From Streptomyces sp. NBC_00459 (lineage in GTDB: Bacteria; Actinomycetota; Actinomycetes; Streptomycetales; Streptomycetaceae), in the NCBI RefSeq assembly GCF_036013955.1, contig NZ_CP107903.1, positions 2,418,001 through 2,482,000 of the forward strand: a stretch of DNA of 64,000 nucleotides. The letters run 5' to 3'. Position 1 is the first letter of the stretch; every line of letters starts with the position of its first letter. The position numbers and the translations under genes are program-made. The notes under the pieces are model-generated. The model searched no databases. It was not told where the DNA came from and was given only the letters and a program-made list of their open reading frames with translations. Below, in pieces: positions 16,618 to 25,822 of this stretch.

Positions 16618-17781
16618 ATGTCGCGTACGCACACTTCGGACGTCGTTGTCGTCGGAGGCGGGATCATCGGGCTGGTGACGGCCTGGCGGGCCGCGCAGCG
16701 CGGGTTCTCCACGACCGTCGTGGACCCCGTGCCGGGCGGCGGGGCCGCGCAGGTGGCGGCCGGGATGCTGGCCGCCGTCACGGAGCTGCACCACGGCGAG
16801 CAGACCCTGCTGGGGCTGAACCTGGAGTCGGCCCGCCGCTACCCGGACTTCGTGGCCGAGCTCACCGAGCTGACCGGCCGCGACCTCGGCTACCGCCGCT
16901 GCGGCACGCTCGCCGTCGCACTCGACGCCGACGACCGCGCCGAACTGCGCGAACTGCACGCCCTGCAACAGCGGTCCGGCCTGGACTCGGAGTGGCTCTC
17001 GGGGCGCGAATGCCGGCGCCTGGAGCCGATGCTCGCGCCCGGCGTGCGCGGGGGGCTGCGGGTGGACGGCGACCACCAGATCGATCCGCGGCGGCTGGCC
17101 GGGGCGCTTGTCGACGCGTGCGAGCGGGCCGGGGTGGTGCTGCGCCGGACCTGGGCCGAGCGGCTCGACGTACGGCGGGAGCGGGCCGTGTCGGTCACGG
17201 ACTCGGACGGCGACGAACTGGCCGCCGGATCGGTCGTGCTGGCCGGGGGCAGCCTCAGCGGGCGGCTCGCGGGCGTCCCGGAGGCCGTCCTGCCGCCCGT
17301 ACGGCCCGTGAAGGGCCAGGTGTTGCGGGTGACCGTGCCGAAGCGGTACGCGCCGTTCCTGAGCCGCACCGTGCGGGCCGTGGTGCGCGGCAGCCAGGTC
17401 TATCTGGTGCCGCGCGAGAACGGGGAGCTGGTCGTCGGGGCGACCAGCGAGGAGCTGGGCTGGGACACGACGGTCACAGCGGGCGGCGTGTACGAGTTGC
17501 TGCGCGACGCCCATGAACTCGTTCCCGGGATCACCGAGTTGCCGTTGACCGAGACACGGGCCGGACTGCGCCCCGCTTCCCCCGACAACGCGCCGCTGCT
17601 CGGCCCGACCGCTCTGGAGGGGCTGCTGGTGGCCACTGGGCACTATCGCAACGGTGTGCTGCTGACCCCGGTCACCGGTGACGCGCTGGCGTACGCGCTG
17701 GCCACCGGTGAACTGCCCGAGGAGGCCCGGGCCTTCACACCCCGCCGGTTCGACACCGTACGCATGGAGCAGCTCGTATGA
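16618..17781 (+). CDS. thiO: Glycine oxidase ThiO
   Basis: A 387-residue FAD oxidase that converts glycine to iminoglycine (dehydroglycine) for thiazole synthesis. The FAD motif DVVVVGGGIIGLVTAWRAAQRG starts at residue 8; AAQVAAGMLA, the substrate-domain segment, and the C-terminal GLRPASPDNAPLLGPT and TGHYRNGVLLTPVTG are typical of ThiO. The ATG at 16618 directly follows the riboswitch and its GGAGGGG site; the longer frame would run through the riboswitch. Its stop overlaps the thiS start (ATGA). Confidence 0.95.
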   Translation: MSRTHTSDVVVVGGGIIGLVTAWRAAQRGFSTTVVDPVPGGGAAQVAAGMLAAVTELHHGEQTLLGLNLESARRYPDFVAELTELTGRDLGYRRCGTLAVALDADDRAELRELHALQQRSGLDSEWLSGRECRRLEPMLAPGVRGGLRVDGDHQIDPRRLAGALVDACERAGVVLRRTWAERLDVRRERAVSVTDSDGDELAAGSVVLAGGSLSGRLAGVPEAVLPPVRPVKGQVLRVTVPKRYAPFLSRTVRAVVRGSQVYLVPRENGELVVGATSEELGWDTTVTAGGVYELLRDAHELVPGITELPLTETRAGLRPASPDNAPLLGPTALEGLLVATGHYRNGVLLTPVTGDALAYALATGELPEEARAFTPRRFDTVRMEQLV

Positions 17782-17978
17782 ACATCCTGGTGAACGGCCG
17801 GCGGCGCGAGGTCTCCGCGGGCACCGCGCTCGACGCTCTGGTGAAGTCCCTCACCCCGGCGCCCTCCGGTGTGGCCGCCGCGCTCAACGAAACCGTCGTC
17901 CCGCGCGCGCGGTGGTCGTCGACCGCCCTCTCCGAGGGTGACCGCGTCGAAGTCCTCACCGCCGTCCAGGGAGGCTGA
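17778..17978 (+). CDS. thiS: Sulfur carrier protein ThiS
   Basis: A 66-residue ubiquitin-like protein ending in Gly-Gly (LTAVQGG), the tail that is adenylated and thiocarboxylated before sulfur transfer to ThiG. It begins MNILVNGRRREV and keeps the VPRARW segment typical of ThiS. The start overlaps the thiO stop and thiG follows 3 nt after its own stop, so all three genes are co-transcribed under the TPP riboswitch. The activating enzyme ThiF is not in the window. Confidence 0.95.
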   Translation: MNILVNGRRREVSAGTALDALVKSLTPAPSGVAAALNETVVPRARWSSTALSEGDRVEVLTAVQGG

Positions 17979-18776
<798 letters not shown>

Positions 18777-18986
18777 GCACCCGGCGCTTCCCTCCTGTCT
18801 GATCTCCCACCCGTGCACCGCCCGTTTCGAGCCCGATCACACGTGCAGCTCTCCTGTGGGGGTTCCTCTCCGTCGGCGGCCGCCCGGTGCGATCTGCGTC
18901 ACAGGTCGGCTTCAGTCCCGCTGCTTTCCTGTGCTTTCCTGGCCGAAACTGCGGGCTTGTCAGCGGCGGCTCGTACACTCACCTGC

Positions 18987-20942
18987 GTGGATACGACCCT
19001 TCAGGACCCTCTCGTCGGGCAGGTGCTCGACGGCCGCTATCGCGTGGACGCGCGGATCGCGGTCGGCGGGATGGCCACGGTCTACCGGGCCGTGGACACC
19101 CGCCTCGACCGTGTGCTCGCCCTCAAGGTGATGCATCCGACGCTCGCCGCCGACGTGTCCTTCGTCGAGCGGTTCATCCGGGAGGCGAAGTCCGTGGCCC
19201 GGCTCGCGCACCCCAACGTCGTGCAGGTCTTCGACCAGGGCACCGACGGGCCGTATGTCTACCTCGCCATGGAGTACGTCGCCGGATGCACCCTGCGTGA
19301 CGTGCTGCGCGAGCGCGGCGCGCTCCAGCCGAGGGCCGCGCTCGACATCCTGGAGCCGGTGCTCGCCGCACTCGGCGCCGCGCACCGGGCCGGGTTCGTG
19401 CACCGCGACATGAAGCCCGAGAACGTGTTGATAGGGGACGACGGGCGGGTCAAGGTCGCCGACTTCGGGCTCGTGCGGGCCGTGGACACCGTCACCAACA
19501 CCACCGGGTCCGTCCTCGGTACCGTCTCCTATCTGGCGCCGGAGCAGATCGAGAGCGGCACCACCGATCCCCGGGTCGACGTGTACGCCTGCGGAATCGT
19601 CCTCTACGAGATGCTGACCGGCGACCAGCCGCACTACGGCGACTCCCCCGCGCTGGTGCTCTACAAGCACCTGCACGAGGACGTGCCGCCGCCCTCGGCC
19701 CTCGTGCCCGGGCTGGCCTTCGAGCTGGACGCGCTGGTCGCCTCGGCCACCGCGCGCAACGCCGACATCCGCCCGTACGACGCCGTGGCACTGCTCTCCC
19801 AGGTTCTGGAGACGCGCGGCTCGCTCGACGCCGAGCAGCTGGACGCCGTACCGCCGCAGGCCATCACCTCGGAGCACGACAACGCCGAGAACCTGACGAG
19901 CGTCATCCCGCGCGCGCTGTCCGTGCCGCGGCCCCTGCCCGTCAACGAGGACGAACCCCCGGTCGACGAGCGGCGGTTGAACCGGACCAGTCGGCTGGGA
20001 GCGGTCGGCGCTCCCCCGGCTCCCGCCCCGCCCTCCCGGCGTGCCGCGCGGGAGCGGAACCGGCGTACACCGCTCGCCGTCCTTGTCGCCGTGCTGCTCG
20101 TCCTCGGTGTGGGGGCGGGCGTCTGGTACATCAACTCCGGGCAGTTCACACAGGTCCCGACGGTGCTCTCGCAGACCGAGACACAGGCCACGGCAAGGCT
20201 GAAGGGCGCCGGGCTCGAGGTGAAGCACGCCGAGGCATACAGCGACACGGTGCGGCGCGGCACGGTCATCAGTACGGATCCGGAGGTCGGCGAGCGTATC
20301 CGGGTGAACGACACCGTGACGCTGACCATCTCCCTGGGGCCGGAGACCGTGCCGGTGCCCCAGGTCACGGGCCTCCGCCTCGACAGGGCCAGAGCGCTGC
20401 TGAAGCGGAGCGGTCTGGAACCGGGCATGGTCACCCGGGAGTTCAGCGAGGAGGTGCCCCGCGGTTCCGTGATCAGCACCAGCCCGGTTTCCGGCACCGA
20501 GCGGCGCGCGGGTTCCGCGATCGCCCTCGTCGTCAGCAAGGGCAGTCCGGTGGAGGTCTCCGACGTCACCGGTGCGAGCCTCGCCGACGCCCAGGCCGTG
20601 CTGGAGGAGGCGGGACTGAAGGTCAAGGTCGCCACCAAGTCCGTCACCTCGGACGAGTTCGCGCAGGGGCAGGTCGCCGTCCAGTCACCGGTGGCCGGCA
20701 GCGAGGCCGAGCAGGGCGACACGATCACGCTGACGATCTCCAAGGGTCCCGAGATGATCGAGGTCCCGGATGTGGTGGGCGACAGCGTCGACGACGCGAA
20801 GGCCGCTCTGGAGGGGGCCGGGTTCGCGGTCGACGAGGACCGGGGGCTGCTCGGGCTCTTCGGCGACACGGTGAAGAAGCAGTCCGTGGACGGCGGTGAC
20901 ACCGCTGCCAAGGGGTCGACGATCACCATCACGATCCGCTGA
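18987..20942 (+). CDS. PASTA-domain Ser/Thr protein kinase (PknL-like)
   Basis: A 651-residue membrane kinase. Kinase domain about 18-285: glycine loop IAVGGMATVYRA, ATP-binding Lys47, catalytic HRDMKPENVL with Asp141, and DFG with Asp159, then GTVSYLAPEQ. A variable juxtamembrane stretch precedes one helix at about 361-381, followed by four PASTA repeats (about 385-651) that in this family sense muropeptides or lipid II outside the cell. The GTG start has no ribosome site; TACACT ends 7 nt before it, so it is probably leaderless. Its M. tuberculosis counterpart by position is PknL, although PknL lacks this PASTA array as I recall. Confidence 0.93.
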   Translation: MDTTLQDPLVGQVLDGRYRVDARIAVGGMATVYRAVDTRLDRVLALKVMHPTLAADVSFVERFIREAKSVARLAHPNVVQVFDQGTDGPYVYLAMEYVAGCTLRDVLRERGALQPRAALDILEPVLAALGAAHRAGFVHRDMKPENVLIGDDGRVKVADFGLVRAVDTVTNTTGSVLGTVSYLAPEQIESGTTDPRVDVYACGIVLYEMLTGDQPHYGDSPALVLYKHLHEDVPPPSALVPGLAFELDALVASATARNADIRPYDAVALLSQVLETRGSLDAEQLDAVPPQAITSEHDNAENLTSVIPRALSVPRPLPVNEDEPPVDERRLNRTSRLGAVGAPPAPAPPSRRAARERNRRTPLAVLVAVLLVLGVGAGVWYINSGQFTQVPTVLSQTETQATARLKGAGLEVKHAEAYSDTVRRGTVISTDPEVGERIRVNDTVTLTISLGPETVPVPQVTGLRLDRARALLKRSGLEPGMVTREFSEEVPRGSVISTSPVSGTERRAGSAIALVVSKGSPVEVSDVTGASLADAQAVLEEAGLKVKVATKSVTSDEFAQGQVAVQSPVAGSEAEQGDTITLTISKGPEMIEVPDVVGDSVDDAKAALEGAGFAVDEDRGLLGLFGDTVKKQSVDGGDTAAKGSTITITIR

Positions 20943-21025
20943 CCCCGGCGGACGGTCGCCGTCGCAGTCCCAGGCCGCCGGCATCCGCCGACGGGACGTG
21001 GAGCATCGCGTGACACCCTGAAAGG

Positions 21026-21898
21026 GTGACCAGCAAGCAGCTCCGCAACCCCGTCGGCGGCCATGTTCCCGTGGCCGGCGGTCTCCACTCCGTCGGCCTG
21101 TCCTACGCCCGCGACCTCCTGGCCGAGACCGTGCAGGTGTTCGTGGCCAACCCGCGCGGCTGGGCGACGCCCGTCGGCAGTCCCCGGCAGGACGAGGAGT
21201 TCCGGACGGCCTGTGCCGAGGGCTCGATCCCGGCGTACGTCCATGCCCCGTACCTGATCAACTTCGGCTCGCACACCGAGGCGACCGTCGAGCGGTCGGT
21301 GGAGTCGCTGCGGCACTCGCTGCGGCGCGGCCGGGAGATCGGCGCCCTGGGTGTCGTGGTGCACACCGGGAGCGCGACCGGCGGCCGGGAGCGGTCCGTG
21401 GCCCTCAAACAGGTGCGGGAACATCTGCTGCCGCTGCTCGACGAGCTCACCCACGACGACGACCCGTTCCTGCTCCTGGAGTCGACCGCCGGGCAGGGTT
21501 CCTCGCTGTGCTCGCGCACCTGGGACTTCGGACCGTACTTCGAGGCGCTCGACGCCCATCCGAAGCTCGGCGTCTGTCTCGACACCTGTCACATCTTCGC
21601 CGCCGGGCACGATCTCACCGGGCCCAGCGGTATGCACCAAACCCTCGACCTGCTCGTGGACACGGTCGGCGAGGGGCGGCTGAAGCTGATCCACGCCAAC
21701 GACTCCAAGGACGTGGTCGGCGCGCACAAGGACCGGCACGCGAACATCGGCGCGGGGCACATCGGCGAGGACCCGTTCCGGGCGCTGATGACGCACCCCG
21801 CGACCGAGGGCGTACCGCTGATCATCGAGACGCCCGGCGGGAAGGAGGGGCACGCGGCGGACGTGGAGCGGCTGAAGAAACTCCGGGACGGGCTGTAG
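21026..21898 (+). CDS. nfo: Deoxyribonuclease IV (endonuclease IV)
   Basis: A 290-residue AP endonuclease of the EndoIV/Nfo TIM-barrel family, acting on abasic sites in base excision repair. Metal-binding landmarks are visible: AYVHAPYLINFGSH (written PAYVHAPYLINF in the chain), VVVHTGS, LLLESTAG, CLDTCHIFAAGHD, HANDSKD, DRHANIGAGHIGED and LIIETPGGKEGH. The GTG at 21026 lies in a small CACCCT/AGGGTG hairpin (21014-21028). Single gene, same strand as the kinase, 83 nt downstream. Confidence 0.92.
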   Translation: MTSKQLRNPVGGHVPVAGGLHSVGLSYARDLLAETVQVFVANPRGWATPVGSPRQDEEFRTACAEGSIPAYVHAPYLINFGSHTEATVERSVESLRHSLRRGREIGALGVVVHTGSATGGRERSVALKQVREHLLPLLDELTHDDDPFLLLESTAGQGSSLCSRTWDFGPYFEALDAHPKLGVCLDTCHIFAAGHDLTGPSGMHQTLDLLVDTVGEGRLKLIHANDSKDVVGAHKDRHANIGAGHIGEDPFRALMTHPATEGVPLIIETPGGKEGHAADVERLKKLRDGL

Positions 21899-21928
21899 AC
21901 GGACAGTCGGGAACGAACAGTCGAGGGA

Positions 21929-21945
21929 ATACCCCCTAGGGGTAT
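21929..21945. promoter_or_regulatory. CsoR-like metal-responsive operator
   Basis: ATACCCC and GGGGTAT arms around CTA, the TA-flanked G/C-run pattern of CsoR/RcnR-type copper-sensor sites. It overlaps a -10-like TATATT (21943-21948) in front of the DUF4396 gene. Confidence 0.6.
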
Positions 21946-21994
21946 ATTGCTGGCGAGTGCAGGAAACCGTGACCGCGTGACATCGGGAGCACCC

Positions 21995-22480
21995 ATGGAG
22001 CACGAGACACCCGCGCACCAGCACACACCGGCCCACATACCTGCCGCCACCTGGGCCGTGGCCGTCCAGGCCACCCTTCACTGCCTGACCGGCTGCGCCA
22101 TCGGCGAGGTGCTCGGGATGGTCATCGGCACGGCGCTGGGCTGGGGGAACCTGTCCACCACCGTGCTGGCGGTCGTCCTGGCGTTCCTCTTCGGTTACTC
22201 GCTCACCCTGCGCGGCGTCCTGAGGGCCGGTGTCGGCCTCCGTACGGCCGTCCGGGTGGCGCTGGCCGCGGACACCCTGTCGATCGCCGTGATGGAGCTG
22301 GTGGACAACGGCGTGATCACGCTGTGGCCCGGCGCGATGGACGCCCAACTGGACGATGTGCTGTTCTGGGGCGCGCTGGCGATCTCACTGGTCATCGCCT
22401 TCGTCGTCACCACGCCGGTCAACAAGTGGACGATCGGCCGCGGCAAGGGCCACGCGGTGGTGCACCAGTACCACCACTGA
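21995..22480 (+). CDS. DUF4396 membrane protein
   Basis: A 161-residue protein with a His-rich N-terminus (EHETPAHQHTPAHIP) and four or five membrane helices; AVQATLHCLTGCAIGEVLGM is the characteristic DUF4396 segment with two Cys and a His, and the tail has HAVVHQYHH. The His and Cys content and the CsoR-like palindrome 50 nt upstream suggest a part in copper handling, but that is inference. GGGAG precedes the ATG at 21995; an earlier in-frame start at 21947 would lie beside the operator and is unlikely. Converges with the sulfite-oxidase-like gene, 14 nt apart. Confidence 0.85.
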   Translation: MEHETPAHQHTPAHIPAATWAVAVQATLHCLTGCAIGEVLGMVIGTALGWGNLSTTVLAVVLAFLFGYSLTLRGVLRAGVGLRTAVRVALAADTLSIAVMELVDNGVITLWPGAMDAQLDDVLFWGALAISLVIAFVVTTPVNKWTIGRGKGHAVVHQYHH

Positions 22481-22494
22481 CCCCGATACCGGCC

Positions 22495-23142
22495 TCAGAG
22501 CTCGGGGCCGTCCCCGGGCTCCTCCTGGTACGAGTAGCGCTGCTCGCGCCAGGGGTCGCCGACGTTGTGATAGCCGCGCTCCTCCCAGAAGCCGCGGCGG
22601 TCGGCGGTCATGTACTCGACCCCGCGGACCCACTTGGGGCCCTTCCAGGCATACAGGTGGGGCACCACCAGCCGGAGCGGGAAGCCGTGTTCGGCGGTGA
22701 GGAGTTCACCGTCCTTGTGGGTGGCGAAGATCGTGCCGTCGGAGGCGAAATCGGCCAGTCGGAGATTCGAGCTGAAGCCGTACTCCGCCCAGACCATGAC
22801 GTGCGTGACCTCGGGCGCCGGCGGAGCCGCCGTGAGGATCGTCCGCGCCGGAATTCCACCCCACTCGGCGCCGAGCATGCTGAACTTGGTGACGCAGTGC
22901 AGGTCGGCCAGGACGGAGGCATGCGGCAGGGCCGTGAACTCCTCGTGGTTCCAGCAGTGCTTCTCGCCGTCGGCGGTGGCGCCGAAAACCCTGAACTCCC
23001 AGCGCTCGGGGCGGAATTTGGGCACCGGCCCGTAATGGGTGACCGGCCAGCCGCGCTGTACTCGCTGTCCCGGCGGCAATTCGGGCTGCGCCGCACTTCC
23101 TGAATCGCGCTCTCCCGATTCACTTTCCACCGGCTGACCCAT
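22495..23142 (-). CDS. Sulfite-oxidase-like molybdopterin oxidoreductase
   Basis: A 215-residue soluble protein containing the oxidoreductase molybdopterin-binding domain. The segment ADLHCVTKFSMLGAEWGGI carries the Cys expected to ligate Mo, and HVMVWAEYGFSSNLRL, FPLRLVVPHLYAWKGPKWV and FWEERGYHNVGDPW complete the fold. There is no heme or dimerisation domain and no twin-arginine signal, so it is a short cytoplasmic-type member. Its physiological substrate is unknown. ATG 23142 is preceded by GGATGGAG; the longer frame to 23292 has no support. Confidence 0.88.
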   Translation of the reverse strand: MGQPVESESGERDSGSAAQPELPPGQRVQRGWPVTHYGPVPKFRPERWEFRVFGATADGEKHCWNHEEFTALPHASVLADLHCVTKFSMLGAEWGGIPARTILTAAPPAPEVTHVMVWAEYGFSSNLRLADFASDGTIFATHKDGELLTAEHGFPLRLVVPHLYAWKGPKWVRGVEYMTADRRGFWEERGYHNVGDPWREQRYSYQEEPGDGPEL

Positions 23143-23214
23143 GACTCCATCCTGACAGACCAGGGAGCGTGCGCATGACCAGGCCAGCCCAGACACCATC
23201 AAGTCCGGATAACC

Positions 23215-23233
23215 TGGACTAAGCCTGCCCTTA
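23215..23233 (-). promoter_or_regulatory. Weak iron-box-like sequence upstream of bfr
   Basis: The minus-strand reading TAAGGGCAGGCTTAGTCCA agrees at 11 of 19 positions with the DmdR/IdeR iron-box consensus. It lies about 95 nt before bfr, where iron-activated bfr promoters of actinobacteria can carry such boxes. Marginal match. Confidence 0.25.
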
Positions 23234-23327
23234 CTTACTAAGTATGCACTTACTGGACGATCTTCGGCGGCGGTGCGATCATTCGGCGGCAACCTCCCCA
23301 GTCCCCCGCTTGGAAGGAGCCTCTGCG

Positions 23328-23807
23328 ATGCAGGGCGACCCCGAGGTCATCGAATTCCTCAACGAGCAGCTGACCGCCGAACTCACGGCGATCAACCAGT
23401 ACTTCCTGCACGCGAAGATGCAGGAGAACTTCGGCTGGACGAAGCTCGCGAAGTACACGCGGCACGAGTCCATCGACGAGATGAAGCACGCGGAGATCCT
23501 CACCGACCGGATCCTGTTCCTGGACGGCCTGCCGAACTACCAGCGCCTCTTCCATGTGCGGGTGGGCCAGACCCTCACGGAGATGTTCCAGGCGGACCGG
23601 CAGGTCGAGGTCGAGGCGATCGACCGCCTCAAGCGCGGTATCGAGGTCATGCGCGGCAAGGGCGACATCACGTCGGCGAACATCTTCGAGTCGATCCTCG
23701 CGGACGAGGAGCACCACATCGACTACCTGGACACCCAGCTGGAACTGGTGGAGAAGCTCGGCGAGGCGCTCTACATCGCGCAGCTCATCGAGCAGCCGGA
23801 GAGCTGA
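23328..23807 (+). CDS. bfr: Bacterioferritin
   Basis: A 159-residue bacterioferritin that oxidises and stores iron in a 24-subunit shell. Ferroxidase residues are in place: Glu18, Glu51 and His54, then EEHHIDYLDTQLELVE with the last Glu/His pair near 127-130. Met52, the axial haem ligand, is present (DEMKHAEIL), so subunits should bind haem. GGAAGGAG precedes the ATG by 8 nt; a longer frame to 23244 has no such site. It converges with bfd, 15 nt apart, pairing the store with the ferredoxin that helps release iron. Confidence 0.96.
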   Translation: MQGDPEVIEFLNEQLTAELTAINQYFLHAKMQENFGWTKLAKYTRHESIDEMKHAEILTDRILFLDGLPNYQRLFHVRVGQTLTEMFQADRQVEVEAIDRLKRGIEVMRGKGDITSANIFESILADEEHHIDYLDTQLELVEKLGEALYIAQLIEQPES

Positions 23808-23822
23808 CAGCCGACCTCCGGG

Positions 23823-24050
23823 TCAGGCGGCCTCGTCCAGCGTTTCGGCCCGGACCGGCCGGCTCTCGTCCACGAGGCCACGGGTCGGGTACGCGCCCCT
23901 GCCCAGCAGCGCCTGGATGCGTCGTACGCACGAGCCGCAGTCCGTGCCCGCCTTGCAGGCCGAAGCTATCTGCCGGGGAGTGCAGGCGCCGTCCGCCGCA
24001 TGCTTCTTCACCTGCGTCTCGGTCACTCCGAAGCAGTTGCAGACGTACAC
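23823..24050 (-). CDS. bfd: Bacterioferritin-associated ferredoxin
   Basis: A 75-residue [2Fe-2S] protein with the Bfd spacing C-x-C-x31-C-x2-C: Cys4, Cys6, Cys38 and Cys41. Bfd reduces the bacterioferritin core so that iron can be mobilised. The start is decided by the ribosome site: GGGAGGTGA ends 5 nt before the GTG at 24050, whereas the GTG at 24059 lies inside that site. An iron box lies 68 nt upstream, predicting repression when iron is plentiful. A non-conserved tail of about 20 residues follows the last Cys. Confidence 0.93.
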   Translation of the reverse strand: MYVCNCFGVTETQVKKHAADGACTPRQIASACKAGTDCGSCVRRIQALLGRGAYPTRGLVDESRPVRAETLDEAA

Positions 24051-24117
24051 GCGGGTCACCTCCCGACGGGATCCAAAGGTCGTGCCGTACCAAGACCAAG
24101 GATGTCCGCTTGATCGG

Positions 24118-24136
24118 TGAGGCAAACCTAACCTTA
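24118..24136 (-). promoter_or_regulatory. Iron box (DmdR/IdeR site) upstream of bfd
   Basis: Read on the minus strand, TAAGGTTAGGTTTGCCTCA agrees at 14 of 19 positions with the actinobacterial iron-box consensus, with the left half nearly perfect. Position in front of bfd fits iron-dependent repression. Confidence 0.75.
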
Positions 24137-24164
24137 CCTGTCTCGTAGGTACCCGAAAAGTGGT

Positions 24165-24198
24165 GTGGGGCGCGGATCGTATGTGATCCGCGCCCCAC
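24165..24198 (-). terminator. Terminator of DAHP synthase gene
   Basis: Perfect 14-bp arms GTGGGGCGCGGATC and GATCCGCGCCCCAC with a 6-nt loop, followed on the minus strand by CACTTTTCGG. Confidence 0.85.
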
Positions 24199-24236
24199 GG
24201 CACGTGCCTGTAACAGGCGCGACTACTGGTGATCTG

Positions 24237-25589
24237 CTACTGGTCCCGGTACATCTCCGCGACCAGGAACGCCAGGTCGAGCGACTGGCTGCGGTTCAGC
24301 CGGGGGTCGCAGGCAGTCTCGTAGCGGTGGTGCAGGTCGTCGACGAAGATCTCGTCGCCGCCGCCCACGCACTCGGTGACGTCGTCGCCGGTCAGCTCCA
24401 CATGGATACCGCCGGGGTGCGTACCCAGCTCCTTGTGGACCTCGAAGAAGCCCTTGACCTCGTCGAGCACGTCGTCGAAGCGGCGGGTCTTGTGACCGGA
24501 GGCCGCCTCGTACGTGTTGCCGTGCATCGGGTCGGTGATCCAGGCCACCGTCGAACCCGACGCCGTGACCTTCTCGACCAGCTCGGGCAGCTTGTCGCGG
24601 ACCTTGTCCGCGCCCATGCGGACGATGAAGGTCAGCCGGCCCGGCTCACGGTCCGGGTCGAGGCGCTCGATGTACTGCAGCGCCTCCTCGGCCGTGGTCG
24701 TCGGGCCGAGCTTGATGCCGATCGGGTTGCGGACCTGGGAGGCGAACTCGATGTGCGCGCCGTCCAGCTGCCGGGTGCGCTCACCGATCCACACCATGTG
24801 CGCCGAGACGTCGTACAGCCGTCCGGTGCGGGAGTCCACGCGGGTCAGCGCCGACTCGTAGTCCAGGAGCAGCGCCTCGTGCGAGGAGTAGAACTCGACC
24901 GTCTGGAACTCTGCCGGGTCCGTGCCGCAGGCGCGCATGAAGTTCAGCGCGTTGTCGATCTCGCGGGCCAGCTGCTCGTACCGCTGGCCGGACGGGGACG
25001 ACTTCACGAAGTCCTGGTTCCAGGCGTGCACCTGGCGCAGGTCGGCGTAGCCGCCGGTGGTGAAGGCGCGGACCAGGTTGAGCGTGGAGGCGGAGGCGTT
25101 GTACATCCGCTTCAGCCGCTCGGGGTCCGGGATCCGGGACTTCTCGTCGAAGTCGAAGCCGTTGACCGAGTCACCGCGGTAGGTCGGCAGGGTCACGCCG
25201 TCGCGGGTCTCGGTGCCCTTGGAGCGCGGCTTCGAGTACTGGCCGGCGATCCGGCCGACCTTCACGACCGGCACCGAGGCCGCGTAGGTGAGGACGGCGC
25301 CCATCTGGAGGAGGGTCTTCAGCTTGGCGCGGATGTGGTCGGCGCCGACGGCGTCGAAGGACTCGGCGCAGTCGCCGCCCTGGAGGAGGAACGCCTCTCC
25401 CTTGGCGACGGCCGCCATCCGGGCGCGCAGCTGGTCGCACTCGCCCGCGAAGACGAGCGGCGGATACGACTCGAGCTCCGCAACGACTGCGCGCAGAGCC
25501 TCGGTGTCGGGGTACTCGGGCTGCTGCGCCGCGGGCAGGTCTCGCCAGGTGTTGCCAGCGCTGGCGCTGGTCTTAGCGTTCACGGTCAC
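24237..25589 (-). CDS. aroH: Class II 3-deoxy-7-phosphoheptulonate synthase
   Basis: A 450-residue class II (plant-type) DAHP synthase, first enzyme of the shikimate pathway, condensing phosphoenolpyruvate and erythrose 4-phosphate. Family landmarks: TWRDLPAAQQPEYPD, FAGECDQLRARMA, FLLQGGDCAESF with the metal/active-site Cys, RIAGQYSKPRS, WVGERTR-like MVWIGERTRQLDG, GIKLGPTTT, and WITDPMHGNTYEA, GGIHVELTGDDVTECVGG. Length is typical. It is a single gene on the minus strand with its own terminator, divergent from the Trp leader and anthranilate synthase, and supplies the chorismate that the latter uses. The symbol aroH follows Streptomyces usage; aroG is also used. Confidence 0.96.
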   Translation of the reverse strand: MTVNAKTSASAGNTWRDLPAAQQPEYPDTEALRAVVAELESYPPLVFAGECDQLRARMAAVAKGEAFLLQGGDCAESFDAVGADHIRAKLKTLLQMGAVLTYAASVPVVKVGRIAGQYSKPRSKGTETRDGVTLPTYRGDSVNGFDFDEKSRIPDPERLKRMYNASASTLNLVRAFTTGGYADLRQVHAWNQDFVKSSPSGQRYEQLAREIDNALNFMRACGTDPAEFQTVEFYSSHEALLLDYESALTRVDSRTGRLYDVSAHMVWIGERTRQLDGAHIEFASQVRNPIGIKLGPTTTAEEALQYIERLDPDREPGRLTFIVRMGADKVRDKLPELVEKVTASGSTVAWITDPMHGNTYEAASGHKTRRFDDVLDEVKGFFEVHKELGTHPGGIHVELTGDDVTECVGGGDEIFVDDLHHRYETACDPRLNRSQSLDLAFLVAEMYRDQ

Positions 25590-25724
25590 GGCCCCAACAT
25601 TACGGGGTCATGTCGGGCGTCCATCCGCCTGCTCATCAAGTGAGACGGGGTTCGCTCGTTCGGGTCCGGTGAGCGGAATGGCCGGTCCGTGCGCCGGTTC
25701 ACGATCCGCCCGTTGCCCGTGGTG

Positions 25725-25730
25725 TATGGT
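25725..25730 (+). promoter_or_regulatory. -10 element of the trp leader transcript
   Basis: TATGGT ends 7 nt before the leader-peptide ATG, so the transcript should begin at that ATG. No convincing -35 is seen at 17-18 bp. Confidence 0.5.
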
Positions 25731-25737
25731 CCGTCGC

Positions 25738-25800
25738 ATGTTCGCGCACTCGACCCAGATCCAGAACTGGTGGTGGCCCGCTCACTCGGCGGCCCACTGA
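25738..25800 (+). CDS. trpL: Trp leader peptide
   Basis: A 20-codon open frame, too short for routine gene calling, reading MFAHSTQIQNWWWPAHSAAH with three consecutive TGG codons at 25768-25776. It lies between a -10 element and an intrinsic terminator upstream of anthranilate synthase, the classic arrangement for ribosome-mediated attenuation. When charged tRNA-Trp is scarce the ribosome stalls on the Trp codons and leaves GGCGGCC (25788-25794) free to pair with GGCCGCC (25826-25832), the left arm of the terminator. It appears leaderless. Confidence 0.93.
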   Translation: MFAHSTQIQNWWWPAHSAAH

Positions 25801-25822
25801 CTGCGCGTACGCAAGACTTCGC

